This document shows, piece after piece, positions 1 through 7,767 of a stretch of 64,000 nt of DNA. Under the pieces are notes generated by a model. That model was not told where the DNA came from and searched no databases. It saw only the letters and a program-made list of their open reading frames with translations. Each line of letters opens with the position of its first letter. The first letter of the stretch is position 1. A program made the position numbers and the translations under genes. The DNA comes from JBBATK01 sp044224515. Its GTDB lineage: Bacteria; Bacteroidota; Ignavibacteria; Kapaibacteriales; NICIL-2. The DNA lies in assembly GCA_044224515.1 (NCBI GenBank), contig JBGAKH010000002.1, forward strand, positions 444,394-508,393, given 5' to 3'.

Positions 1-2
1 AT

Positions 3-323
3 GCAGAACTTCGTTTCTTTCCGCAATGGGACTTCTGGATATTCCGCTTGGGTGCTGCCGCTTTCTACGACGGAGGTTTTGTCTGGAACCAAAGTCAATA
101 TTTGGCCGACACTCGAATGCATCACTCGGTAGGCTTGGGCCTACGCATCTTCAATCTTAAAACAAGCGGATCTGCAGCCATTTTCCGTATCGATTTCGCT
201 TACAATCTGGACAGCAAACGATTTGCGGGCATCATTTTCACTTCAGACCAATTGTTCTCCGCCTTTGGCTCGCATACCTATAAAGCACCCTATTTGGGTG
301 GGACAATGATAGATGTCGAATAG
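3..323 (+). CDS. C-terminal end of an outer-membrane beta-barrel protein (partial)
   Basis: The frame is open from the window edge to a TAG at 321-323, so the 5' part lies upstream. The 106 visible residues alternate polar and aromatic/hydrophobic positions, as in transmembrane beta strands (FWIFRLGAAAFYDGGFVW, then VGLGLRIFNLKTSG, then IFRIDFAYNL). The G-x-G-L-R-x-F-N plus R-x-D-x-A-Y pattern is what the last strands of Omp85/ShlB-type or other surface-antigen barrels look like. I infer an outer-membrane location; the family cannot be fixed from this fragment. A TTG at 48 is an internal codon, not a credible start, because the frame continues upstream without a stop. Confidence 0.6.
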   Translation, partial: AELRFFPQWDFWIFRLGAAAFYDGGFVWNQSQYLADTRMHHSVGLGLRIFNLKTSGSAAIFRIDFAYNLDSKRFAGIIFTSDQLFSAFGSHTYKAPYLGGTMIDVE

Positions 324-693
324 CATTCTGCTTCGCAACGAGACCCAAGGGCGGCAGTCCGGCTCAAATTCCTGATTAGATCATCTTCTGCACATACCCG
401 GGTTCACGTTTTTTACGGTCAATGCTCGAAGGGATGTTCGGAATCTCCACGTCCTCTTCAAAGTCGTGTCACACATTGGCACTCGCTCGTGCCCTTGCCG
501 GACTGACTACTCTATTGCGTAGCGAAGTAGAGTAATAAACGCCCCAATAATTGGTCTTTAAACTCTTTTTTCTGTGCCTTTAGGAGCACTGAGCTGACAC
601 TCTCTTCCTGAGATTAGAGTACTAATGAAGTAATGGGTCAACATCGCCTTCTCCTAGTTTCGTGCCTAACGATTACCACTACTCGGGGCAACT
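324..693. other. Intergenic region, no gene seen
   Basis: 370 bases with no convincing coding frame. It holds one inverted repeat, TACTCTA (508-514) and TAGAGTA (528-534), separated by 13 bases and not followed by a T run; it may be a weak terminator of the upstream barrel gene or an operator-like site. The promoter of the following HTH gene should lie in the right half, but I see no clear TAnnTTTG box. Confidence 0.5.
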
Positions 694-1140
694 ATGAGTA
701 CCTCAACGGTCCTTATCCAACGCTCGACTCAAGCCGAGCAGCACGAAGTATCGTACTATATCGATCGTATGCAAGAGGAGCTGCACCGCCTGGAGCAAAT
801 CTGTGACGGGGAGGCATTGAGTGTTGTTCGCAGTTTGAAATGTGAACTGTTTCGTCTGCAGCACGGATCCGTTTTTGGTGTGCAGCACGCTGTACAGTGG
901 TTGCGCATGGTCGACTCATCGCTCGTTCATATACTCTCGCAGCGGCATCCCGATTTGAGCATGACGGAATTGAAGATCTGTGTGATGATCAAGTATCAAC
1001 TGAGCACCAAAGAAATTGCCTGTCTTCTGGGCATATCGTATCGTAGCGCGGAGAATCATCGCTATCGTTTACGCAAGAAGCTGCATCTTGAAAAAGATCA
1101 GTCCGTGTTTGCCTATTTGGTTGGCGTGTCCGTGAATTGA
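694..1140 (+). CDS. Small LuxR-type helix-turn-helix regulator
   Basis: 148 residues. The N-terminal ~80 residues are helical (YYIDRMQEELHRLEQ and a second helix). The C-terminal ~65 are a LuxR/GerE-like HTH: LSMTELKICVMIKYQLSTKE, then IACLLGISYRSAENHRYRLR, then KKLHLEKDQS. The S-x-R-S-x-E-N-H-R-Y-R-x-R-K-K-L block is the recognition-helix signature of the FCB-type TPR-HTH regulators, and the same block occurs in the next gene and in the gene at 57930-59699. It has no receiver domain and no TPRs, so it is a short version of its neighbour. It probably acts in the cytoplasm as a DNA-binding regulator; its target and signal are unknown. A promoter for the next gene lies in the 98-base gap. Confidence 0.75.
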   Translation: MSTSTVLIQRSTQAEQHEVSYYIDRMQEELHRLEQICDGEALSVVRSLKCELFRLQHGSVFGVQHAVQWLRMVDSSLVHILSQRHPDLSMTELKICVMIKYQLSTKEIACLLGISYRSAENHRYRLRKKLHLEKDQSVFAYLVGVSVN

Positions 1141-1163
1141 GCGGAGCGGGCGAAGCCGAACAC

Positions 1164-1193
1164 TTGGAAGCGCCGCTTTGACGACATATTTTG
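1164..1193 (+). promoter_or_regulatory. Candidate promoter for the TPR-HTH gene
   Basis: TTG at 1164-1166, then 20 bases, then TATTTTG at 1187-1193, 46 bases before the ATG at 1239. This resembles the Bacteroidota sigma promoter (TTG, 19-21 bases, TAnnTTTG) except that one base is missing between TA and TTTG. It is a sequence match only. Confidence 0.3.
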
Positions 1194-1238
1194 GACTATC
1201 ACCGGCACCGTACGCAGTTTTTGAGCTGAACGCTATCT

Positions 1239-2903
1239 ATGTCTGTATCCTCATCACTATCGGATCGGCTGCGTGTATTGCAGCTGAGCATGCGTCGAGA
1301 ACCCGGCGAGTTGGTCCTGAACCGTCTTGCCGAGTTAGAAATGGAAGTTGAACGCGAGAGTTCGCAACTGCAGCATCCACAAGATGAGCTGCTCCTCTTT
1401 CGGGCTGAGTCCTATAGGCTGCGAACAGGCATCTACATTAACCTTGGACGTCTCGAAGATGCTGAAAGCGAGCTTTCACGTCTGGCGGAGCTCCATCGAG
1501 AATCTGAGAGTTCGGTTGTGCGTGCCTACGAATGTTCTGCACATGGTCGATTGTTGGCAGCCAAACAACGCTACTCTGAAGCACTTGCCTGCTATAGCGA
1601 AGCATCCGAAAAGTTTGCTCAAGGAGCCTATTGGTTTCAGAGTGCTGCCGCACTCTACGATATCGCAAACCTGCGATGCGAGCGCATGCAAGACTACACA
1701 GGAGCTCTTGAGATTTTTGTGCAGCTACAAGACGTTTTTCGGGATCATCCCGAAAGCGCTTCGCTCCGTTCGTCGGCTGCAATTGCCTTGCATACGGTGT
1801 ATGTACGATTGGAAGAGTTCGACAACGCCGCACGAACGCTATTGGCGGTTGAAGCGGAGATACGGGAGTCCGACGACCAACGTCTTCTTCTCGTCTGGCT
1901 CATTAATTACTCATCGGTACTCGAACGTCTACAACGTTTTGAAGAACAGCTGAGCGTGTTGATAGAAGCTGCACAACGAGCTGACGCAATGCAGGCAACG
2001 AATTATCAGCCTACGGTACAGATAGCTCTGGGTTTGGCTTATCACAATCTTGGGAGGCTTGCCGAGGCTAAAGAGTGTTACGAGGCTGTCATTCGTTATA
2101 GTGCGCACATCGACGCTCCGGACCGTCTGGCGCACGCACATTTGCAACTGGCGATACTTTGTGCCGGTGAACATTTGCCGACGGATGATTTCGCCGGGGC
2201 TGAGCGACATTTCAAAATGGCTGTGGACGTTGCTCATGCGGCCGGAATAACGCACATGGAAAGTGTGCTCGTCCAAGGTTTTGCAGAATTCTACAAGGAG
2301 TGTGGACGCTTTGAAGAAGCCTTGCTGCTGCAAGAGCAGGCCTTGGAGCTGCAGTCGCACATTTTCTCGGCTGACAAAGCGCGACGTCTAGCCGAATTGC
2401 AAGACGGCTACGAACAGAAGCTTCAACTTCAGCAGACAAAGATCCTCGAATTGGAAAAACATCGCTTGCGAGAACACGCCGAATATCTGGAAAAACAACT
2501 CTCTATGAAGACACAGGGTATGCTAGAGCAACTAAAAGCGCTGCAAACATTGAAGAACAACATCTATGAGAGCACACGACAACTCAACACGGCTGAGGCG
2601 ATTCTACGCCAAGTGCGCAGCATACTCAATGCATCACCTCTGATGCGTGAAGACTGGGATTCTTTTCTGCAGACCTTCAGTCAGGTTCACCCTTCGTTTA
2701 CGCGAGAACTACTGGAACGTTTTCCGGATTTAACCAAAATGGAAATTCGCATCTGCATGTTGCTTAAAGCACAACTCAATAGCGAACAGATCGCCGACCT
2801 CCTCTCGTTATCTGTTCGTAATATCGAAAACCATCGCTATCGAATGAGAAAGAAATTGGGATTGGAACGTGGACAAAGTCTAGAGTCGGCGCTGGTGTTT
2901 TAA
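1239..2903 (+). CDS. TPR-repeat regulator with C-terminal LuxR-type HTH
   Basis: 554 residues. Residues ~1-380 are a helical solenoid with repeated TPR-like units (YSEALACYSEASEKF, LAEAKECYEAVIRY, FEEALLLQEQALELQ). A coiled coil follows at ~385-470, rich in E, Q, K and L. The LuxR-type HTH occupies ~490-554 (LTKMEIRICMLLKAQLNSEQ, then RNIENHRYRMRKKLGL). There is no membrane segment and no signal peptide, so it is cytoplasmic. In related FCB proteins this layout couples protein-protein sensing by TPRs to transcription control. It lies 98 bases after the short HTH paralogue, which suggests a local duplication or partner pair. Target genes and ligand are unknown. The architecture is clear; the role is inferred. 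Confidence 0.8.
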   Translation: MSVSSSLSDRLRVLQLSMRREPGELVLNRLAELEMEVERESSQLQHPQDELLLFRAESYRLRTGIYINLGRLEDAESELSRLAELHRESESSVVRAYECSAHGRLLAAKQRYSEALACYSEASEKFAQGAYWFQSAAALYDIANLRCERMQDYTGALEIFVQLQDVFRDHPESASLRSSAAIALHTVYVRLEEFDNAARTLLAVEAEIRESDDQRLLLVWLINYSSVLERLQRFEEQLSVLIEAAQRADAMQATNYQPTVQIALGLAYHNLGRLAEAKECYEAVIRYSAHIDAPDRLAHAHLQLAILCAGEHLPTDDFAGAERHFKMAVDVAHAAGITHMESVLVQGFAEFYKECGRFEEALLLQEQALELQSHIFSADKARRLAELQDGYEQKLQLQQTKILELEKHRLREHAEYLEKQLSMKTQGMLEQLKALQTLKNNIYESTRQLNTAEAILRQVRSILNASPLMREDWDSFLQTFSQVHPSFTRELLERFPDLTKMEIRICMLLKAQLNSEQIADLLSLSVRNIENHRYRMRKKLGLERGQSLESALVF

Positions 2904-3069
2904 GGGTGTTGCACATCGTTCTGCCAGGAACAATGGTAGAGATACCTATTTGTAACGACAAGTGATCATCCTCCATGCACGAAGAAAAGTGAACAACGGA
3001 TGGAACGATTTTGTTTAACTTGAGTATACACCACTGTGCTTTGTTTCACAACTTTGAAAGGGGGATCTT

Positions 3070-3297
3070 ATGGATGAAATTATTCAATTGGTATGCGATA
3101 AGACCGGAATCTCTGCTGATCAAGCTCGTACTGCTGTCGAAACGGTTGTTGGTTTTGTAAAAGACAAACTTCCGGGCGGCATGGGTGAGCAAGTTGAGTC
3201 GTTCATCAACGGCGGTTCATCGCTGGGTGATCTTGGTAATCTCGGCGGTATGGCCGGTAGTTTGACCGACAAAATCGGCGGCATGCTCGGCAACTAG
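3070..3297 (+). CDS. Small glycine-rich protein, DUF2267-like
   Basis: 75 residues with a strong Shine-Dalgarno run (AAAGGGGG) just before the ATG. The first half, MDEIIQLVCDKTGISADQAR then TAVETVVGFVKDKLPGGMGE, is helical and has the pattern of small DUF2267-like proteins that are common in bacteria and lack a known function. The second half is a G/S-rich low-complexity tail (GGSSLGDLGNLGGMAG) ending in an amphipathic KIGGMLGN. There is no signal peptide. It is a monocistronic unit: the start is 167 bases after the regulator and a strong terminator follows 34 bases after the stop. Function unknown. Confidence 0.75.
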   Translation: MDEIIQLVCDKTGISADQARTAVETVVGFVKDKLPGGMGEQVESFINGGSSLGDLGNLGGMAGSLTDKIGGMLGN

Positions 3298-3331
3298 ATC
3301 CAACCAAGTATCTGTCGTATACTGACATTAT

Positions 3332-3366
3332 GCAAAAGGCTCGCTATGCGAGCCTTTTGCGTTTTC
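3332..3366 (+). terminator. Rho-independent terminator
   Basis: A perfect 13-bp stem (GCAAAAGGCTCGC, 3332-3344, with its complement 3348-3360) around a TAT loop, followed by GTTTTC. The A run before the stem and T run after it could make it work in both directions between two convergent genes. Confidence 0.85.
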
Positions 3367-3403
3367 AGGATGGATAGCTGCGCTGTGCACAGCGAACTTC
3401 GTG

Positions 3404-4885
3404 TTAGTCTTTTACAAAGCGACGCATGTGAATGCCCTCCGCATCGTGTATCTCGACAACGTACACTCCGGCGTTAAGGTCCGCTGTATTCAATCGTACC
3501 CGATCGCTCTCGATGAGTTCCGCTTGACGGAGCTCGCGACCCAGTGCGTCTCTTAGAAGGAGACGACGAGCAGCGACTGAGCGGAAACCTAAGACAACAC
3601 TTGATTGTACAGGGTTAGGTGCAAGTGAACAGTATGACGCATCGTCTTCAATACCTGAAGCGTCTTGGATTGCTTCACCACTGAAGGTAACGACATAACT
3701 GGTGTCGTAGTCGATGTCATGCATAGCAAACACGGCACTATTCTTTCCAACTTTTGCAGGCTGATACCATATCGTAAAATCAGCTGTGGTGAGTCCGGCA
3801 CCTATAAAGAGCGGAAGATCGAATTGAGTTTTAAGAATGGAGAATCCTTCCGTTCCCGGTGTCGCCTTGCCTGCGGTTCCGATTTCCGTACCGCCGTTGG
3901 CGCTGCCCACATCATCGATTAAAACATCGTCGAAGAACTCCCACTTTGGAGTAGTGGTCACATCGAGGTTGGTGATGTTGAAGGTCTTGATGATGCTTGC
4001 TTTGGCAGTATCGGCAAGATTTGCAGTACCAACATTTGTTTCACTGAATTGCAAGTGCGGTGTTACACCGACACCTGTTGCAATAAACGTGATCGGAGAA
4101 CCGGTACTTACGGTGAAGGTTATTCGCAAGGTGTCGTAACCGGGTTTGGTTGGCTTGAACTTCACAGCACGAATAATCTCCTGTGCGGGGTTCATTGCCA
4201 TTCCTTTGAGGTCGCTCAGATCATCGAGCTCAAATTCTGAGACGTTTCCGCTGATTGTGTAGGAATTCACGGTCGAGGTCTTGCCACCCAGACTATTAAT
4301 CACCGTCAACTGGGCAGGTCCACCTTCCACATCTGAATCATAACTTGCTCCTACGCGACGTCGTCCGAACTCGCAGCCGTTCACCGCTATTCCGGGTTCG
4401 ATTCCGACCCCATGAAGACGGCATACGCTGTCAATACCTTGTCCGTTGCTCGAGAACGTCAAGGTCGCATCAAACACACCGGTTTTATTCGGCGTAAACT
4501 TGATACGAAATGTCCTCTCGTTGTCTCCGCTGTTTACATCCCCAAGTACTAGTGGAAAGGTCTGAGCTTTGACTTCACTAATGTCAAAAACCGCCGCCAT
4601 GGAACTTGGAACGACGCCACTGTTTTTGGTGATGGTCAGTTTGGCGTTTCCACGATTTGTTATGTGGAAGGGATTTGAGATCAATGCGGGCAGTCCAACG
4701 GGACGGTAGCCGAAGTTGATGTCGGTTACCACAATGCCGGGTTTTGCGGCAGCAATCTCTTGTACAGAACGAGTGATGCGCGTTCCGTCCGGAAGCGTTT
4801 CAACACTATGTTGTTGTTGAGCACTGAGTGCTATGGCACAAAGACTAAGAAACAGACTAACGGCGACGACGGTGCGAGTTCTCAT
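3404..4885 (-). CDS. Secreted ASH-domain (choice-of-anchor-D) protein with T9SS sorting domain
   Basis: 493 residues. A Sec signal peptide is evident (MRTRTVVAVSLFLSLCAIAL then SAQ). The body consists of immunoglobulin-like repeats of the ASH/choice-of-anchor-D type: ITDINFGYRPVG-like strands, 'ITNRGNAKLTI', 'RTFRIKFTPNKTGVFDATLT', and later 'ATGVGVTPHLQFSETNVGTA'. The C-terminal ~75 residues start at SLAPNPVQSS and end GIHMRRFVKD, the form of a type A T9SS sorting domain. It is expected to cross the outer membrane by T9SS and be attached to the surface or released. A GGGGAT element precedes the start. The specific ligand or substrate is unknown, and no enzymatic motif is visible. Confidence 0.8.
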   Translation of the reverse strand: MRTRTVVAVSLFLSLCAIALSAQQQHSVETLPDGTRITRSVQEIAAAKPGIVVTDINFGYRPVGLPALISNPFHITNRGNAKLTITKNSGVVPSSMAAVFDISEVKAQTFPLVLGDVNSGDNERTFRIKFTPNKTGVFDATLTFSSNGQGIDSVCRLHGVGIEPGIAVNGCEFGRRRVGASYDSDVEGGPAQLTVINSLGGKTSTVNSYTISGNVSEFELDDLSDLKGMAMNPAQEIIRAVKFKPTKPGYDTLRITFTVSTGSPITFIATGVGVTPHLQFSETNVGTANLADTAKASIIKTFNITNLDVTTTPKWEFFDDVLIDDVGSANGGTEIGTAGKATPGTEGFSILKTQFDLPLFIGAGLTTADFTIWYQPAKVGKNSAVFAMHDIDYDTSYVVTFSGEAIQDASGIEDDASYCSLAPNPVQSSVVLGFRSVAARRLLLRDALGRELRQAELIESDRVRLNTADLNAGVYVVEIHDAEGIHMRRFVKD

Positions 4886-4976
4886 AAAATCCCCAGATGA
4901 TCGTAGAATGAATTCAATTCTTTAAAATATCACAATTCGCCTAATACAAGATGCGCTTCTCGGCAGGCAGGGTATT

Positions 4977-6458
4977 CTAAGGCTGCACAATGACAGCCAC
5001 ACAGCGTCTGCCACGTGACCCTACCAATTCAAGTGTGTAGCGCCCTGCGGCACAGTCGATCAAATCCACCTGTAACAAGCCCTCGCCTGATAGGTACTCG
5101 AAACGGGCTGTTTTCAACGGGTTCCCATGCATATCAATAACGCGAGCGCATACACCTTCTTCCGCGCGAATGCTCAGGTGCCGGGAACTAGGTTGAGGGT
5201 AGGCATTTGTGAACAGGTTTTCGTTCTCGTCCGCAACTCCGTCTGTACCGGTTGTGGTGAAGAACCAGATATCACTCGCCTGACTCTCCAATGCGCCGTG
5301 AAATGCGCCTATTTTCCAATAGTACTTGGTGTTCGGACTTAGTCCCTGCACTTCGCGCCGGGTGTCGACAATGAAGGAGTCATTGACAGGTGTTTTTGAA
5401 GCAAGGAAGAGTGGACTCGTCGAAACACGCAGATGGTATCGCTCGGCACCTGCTACGGATGTCCACCGAAATGCACTCGTTAGCGGGATGTTTAGAGCGC
5501 CACTGTCAGGTGAGATGTAGGAAGGCGCAGCAATTTGCGTAACGAAACTGCGCGCTAGACTGTAGGGACCGGAGTGTCCGCCGTTGTGTGCACGAACTCT
5601 CCAATAGTAGCGATGAAAGGGCTTGTTAAAACCGCCTAGATTAAGAAGCTCGGGACCGGTACTTGAGTTCGCGTAGATACCAACGGTGTCGCGAACGACG
5701 ATGTTCTGAAACACGGAATCTTCGCTGATCTCAATCTCATAGAGTACGACGCTCGTGGGGCGTGACCAACTGAAACTCGTGGTCGAGGCTACATTTTCAG
5801 CGTTGTCTTGTGGAAGCAAGAGTGTCGGTGCTTCCGGAATGCTGTCGTTCACACCGCTGCGTGTCACAAACATGGAAAGTTTGACCAAGGGATTATCAGA
5901 TGCATCCCGAGGTGCTCGTACGATGGAGTCGACGATATTCATCCCGCTCACGGCGCCTCCGTACACGGTGTAATTGTTGTTCAAATGCAAGGCATTTGCC
6001 ACGCAGATGAAGAACTGCGAGGTCGCCGAGTTTGGATCGCTGTCACGCGCTGCACCCAGGATTCCACGTACATACGCCACCGGACTAAACTCAGCATCCA
6101 CGCTTCGCTGTTCGGGGTCGCCATAACCCCAGGTGCTGCGATCTCCATGACGTGAATTCGGATCGCCTCCCTGAATCATAAATCCCGGAATCACACGATG
6201 AAAAGCGGTACTGTCGAAAAAATGGATGGTCACCAATGAATCGAAATAATGCACGGCTTTCGGCGCTATGCCCGGAAAGAGCTCAATGCTGAAGCTACCT
6301 AGTGGAGTTGCTCCGCGTCGCACATCGACTGTGTACACCGGCTTGTCCGCATCACTGCCACCAAAGGCATGCAGCGGCGGGCCGCTGCCAAGCAAAACAC
6401 AACAGAGCGCGAACGCATAGATGAACGGTTGTTTCAAAGGTGTAGATACTATTGTCAT
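4977..6458 (-). CDS. Surface cyclophilin-type peptidyl-prolyl isomerase with Fn3-like repeats and T9SS sorting domain
   Basis: 493 residues. A signal peptide covers ~1-31 (hydrophobic FIYAFALCCVLLG). Residues ~41-205 are a cyclophilin domain: FHRVIPGFMIQGGD (86-99, with catalytic Arg88), SATSQFFI (144-151) and NNYTVYGGAVSGMNIVDSI. Cyclophilins catalyse cis-trans isomerisation of X-Pro bonds. Two Fn3-like modules follow (APTLLLPQDNAENVASTTSF and APSYISPDSGALNIPLTSAF repeats, each with a 'YYWRV/YYWKIGAF' strand). The last ~75 residues are a T9SS-type domain (NAYPQPSS to VAVIVQP). Periplasmic cyclophilins are common, but one carrying Fn3-like repeats and an export domain suggests folding activity or protein binding outside the cell. 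An AAAGGA ribosome site lies ~5 bases before the ATG. Confidence 0.85.
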   Translation of the reverse strand: MTIVSTPLKQPFIYAFALCCVLLGSGPPLHAFGGSDADKPVYTVDVRRGATPLGSFSIELFPGIAPKAVHYFDSLVTIHFFDSTAFHRVIPGFMIQGGDPNSRHGDRSTWGYGDPEQRSVDAEFSPVAYVRGILGAARDSDPNSATSQFFICVANALHLNNNYTVYGGAVSGMNIVDSIVRAPRDASDNPLVKLSMFVTRSGVNDSIPEAPTLLLPQDNAENVASTTSFSWSRPTSVVLYEIEISEDSVFQNIVVRDTVGIYANSSTGPELLNLGGFNKPFHRYYWRVRAHNGGHSGPYSLARSFVTQIAAPSYISPDSGALNIPLTSAFRWTSVAGAERYHLRVSTSPLFLASKTPVNDSFIVDTRREVQGLSPNTKYYWKIGAFHGALESQASDIWFFTTTGTDGVADENENLFTNAYPQPSSRHLSIRAEEGVCARVIDMHGNPLKTARFEYLSGEGLLQVDLIDCAAGRYTLELVGSRGRRCVAVIVQP

Positions 6459-6468
6459 GCATATCCTT

Positions 6469-6639
6469 TCATATCGGTATGAAGATGCTCAGGCTCGGAA
6501 ACAACTCCGGATCGATGTCTGTGTCGATCAGTGCAGCAACAACTTCGTCAATGTCAACATCAAACTCAGTGTCTAACTCAGTGTCTAGCGCTGTATCAAT
6601 TTCAGTATTACAATCAGTATCAATTCTTGAAGCAGACAA
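6469..6639 (-). CDS. Tentative acidic tetrapeptide-repeat mini-ORF upstream of the cyclophilin gene
   Basis: On the minus strand a 56-codon frame opens with TTG at 6639 and ends with TGA at 6471-6469, ten bases before the cyclophilin ATG. Its stop overlaps that gene's AAAGGA ribosome site. The product is built of tetrapeptides (DTDC NTEI DTAL DTEL, then DTEF DVDI, later DTDI DPEL) and so is strongly acidic. Against it: there is no ATG or GTG start, only a distant weak AGG upstream, and a 12-bp DNA repeat would give any frame a periodic look. It could be a leader peptide coupled to the downstream gene, a remnant, or a chance frame. Confidence 0.25.
   Translation of the reverse strand: MSASRIDTDCNTEIDTALDTELDTEFDVDIDEVVAALIDTDIDPELFPSLSIFIPI
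6552..6623. repeat. Degenerate 12-bp tandem repeat
   Basis: Six 12-bp units run from 6552 to 6623. Two are identical (ACTCAGTGTCTA at 6564-6575 and 6576-6587); the others are GCGCTGTATCAA, TTTCAGTATTAC and AATCAGTATCAA plus a weaker first unit, with a GTATCA/GTGTCT core. A 12-bp unit keeps a reading frame, giving Ser/Val-rich units on the plus strand and acidic DTEx units on the minus strand. Confidence 0.6.
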
Positions 6640-6876
6640 AGCGGATGTCGCCTACCGAAACTAGTGAATCCGGGAGTCAGCTCAACGCTGAAACTAGCAA
6701 TACGCGAAGCTCCGATTCGACCTCAGCCTTTTCGTATTCGATCTGCAACATAGACAGAATTCCGCAATGGACGGAACGATGTCCGGGACACTTTGTTCGG
6801 GAGAGGGCAGGCAGTCATTGTGTACGAAGGCGATTGTCTATTTTGCGCAGGTGCAACTGCTTTAGGGAGCAAATAA

Positions 6877-7767
6877 ATGACGCAGATCGTGGTCGTGGCC
6901 TTGGTTGTGTGTATTGTCATCGTGTTAAGTAGCGTGGCAGTGGCGCTTCGTCATCTGTTGTGGCGCGACAACTCGTCAGCATCCAACAACAACGCAGAAA
7001 GCACGCACAACATCGAGCTAGCCGGATATGTATTCGGAGCCATAGTCGTTACAGCCGCTGCGATTAGCGCGGTGTCGTTGACTGATCAGAGCGTCAGTAT
7101 GGCTATAACGGAGGGAGAATTTAGTCTCTGGGATTTCGGTGGGTCCGTCCTTGTGTACGGCTTGCTGACCATGGTTTTGTTTGCTCTCAGTTCCCGGATG
7201 AGCGTTGAGAGACTTCTACGCATCGATTCGCATCTCGCGGTACGAGCCGAAAACACCGCCGTAGCCGTTGTCAGTGCTGCTAGTGCGGTCGCCCACGCTT
7301 TGATTCTTGCCGCAGCGATTTCCGGAGAAACCGAGAGTCCGGGTCCGCTTCCTCCACTCTTCTTTAGCATTCTGGGTCTGGCAGTCTTGTGGCTGTGCAC
7401 CTGGATCTTCCGTTTATTGACGAGTTACGATGACACCCGTGAGCTTGTCCATAACAATGTAGCAGCCTCGCTGAGCTACGGTGGCTTAATGATCGCCATT
7501 GGTATGATCGTGGCCCACGCTGTTGAAGGCGACTTCAGTAGCTGGGAGGAGTCATTGTGGTTGTTCGGACGCAGTATGGTGCCAATAGTCTTGTTGTACC
7601 CGCTTCGACAATTTGTTCTGCAGAGTCTCATTCTTCGTAGACCTTTGCGTTTATACGGAGGTGCTTTGGATGATGAAATCTCACTACAGCAGAATGTGGG
7701 CGCCGGTGCGTTGGAGGCAGCAGGATACATCTCTGCAGCCTTCCTGATTTGTCGGGTAGCTGCTTGA
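6877..7767 (+). CDS. Inner-membrane protein with two DUF350 units
   Basis: 296 residues with about eight hydrophobic segments and an AGGGAG ribosome site before the ATG. Two halves each carry the DUF350 pattern, a polar N-x-x-x-x-(E/A)-G-Y helix start: NIELAGYVFGAIVV at ~45 and NVGAGALEAAGYISAAFLI at ~272, with related DFGGSVLVYGLLT and LFGRSMVPIVLLY helices. DUF350 proteins are small inner-membrane proteins of unknown function that often sit beside glutathionylspermidine-synthase-like genes, as E. coli YjfL does near YjfC. Here the stop overlaps the start of exactly such a gene (TGATG), so the two are translationally coupled. Most DUF350 proteins have one unit of ~70-130 residues; this one is a doubled form. 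Confidence 0.8.
   Translation: MTQIVVVALVVCIVIVLSSVAVALRHLLWRDNSSASNNNAESTHNIELAGYVFGAIVVTAAAISAVSLTDQSVSMAITEGEFSLWDFGGSVLVYGLLTMVLFALSSRMSVERLLRIDSHLAVRAENTAVAVVSAASAVAHALILAAAISGETESPGPLPPLFFSILGLAVLWLCTWIFRLLTSYDDTRELVHNNVAASLSYGGLMIAIGMIVAHAVEGDFSSWEESLWLFGRSMVPIVLLYPLRQFVLQSLILRRPLRLYGGALDDEISLQQNVGAGALEAAGYISAAFLICRVAA

Noticed and set aside
1348..1953. Long plus-strand frame inside the TPR-HTH gene
   Set aside because: It is a shadow of the real gene in another frame; it has no coherent domain and cysteine/tryptophan-rich noise.
6452..6664. Plus-strand Ser-rich frame overlapping the cyclophilin start
   Set aside because: It starts inside the divergent gene, lacks a ribosome site and is explained by the 12-bp repeat.
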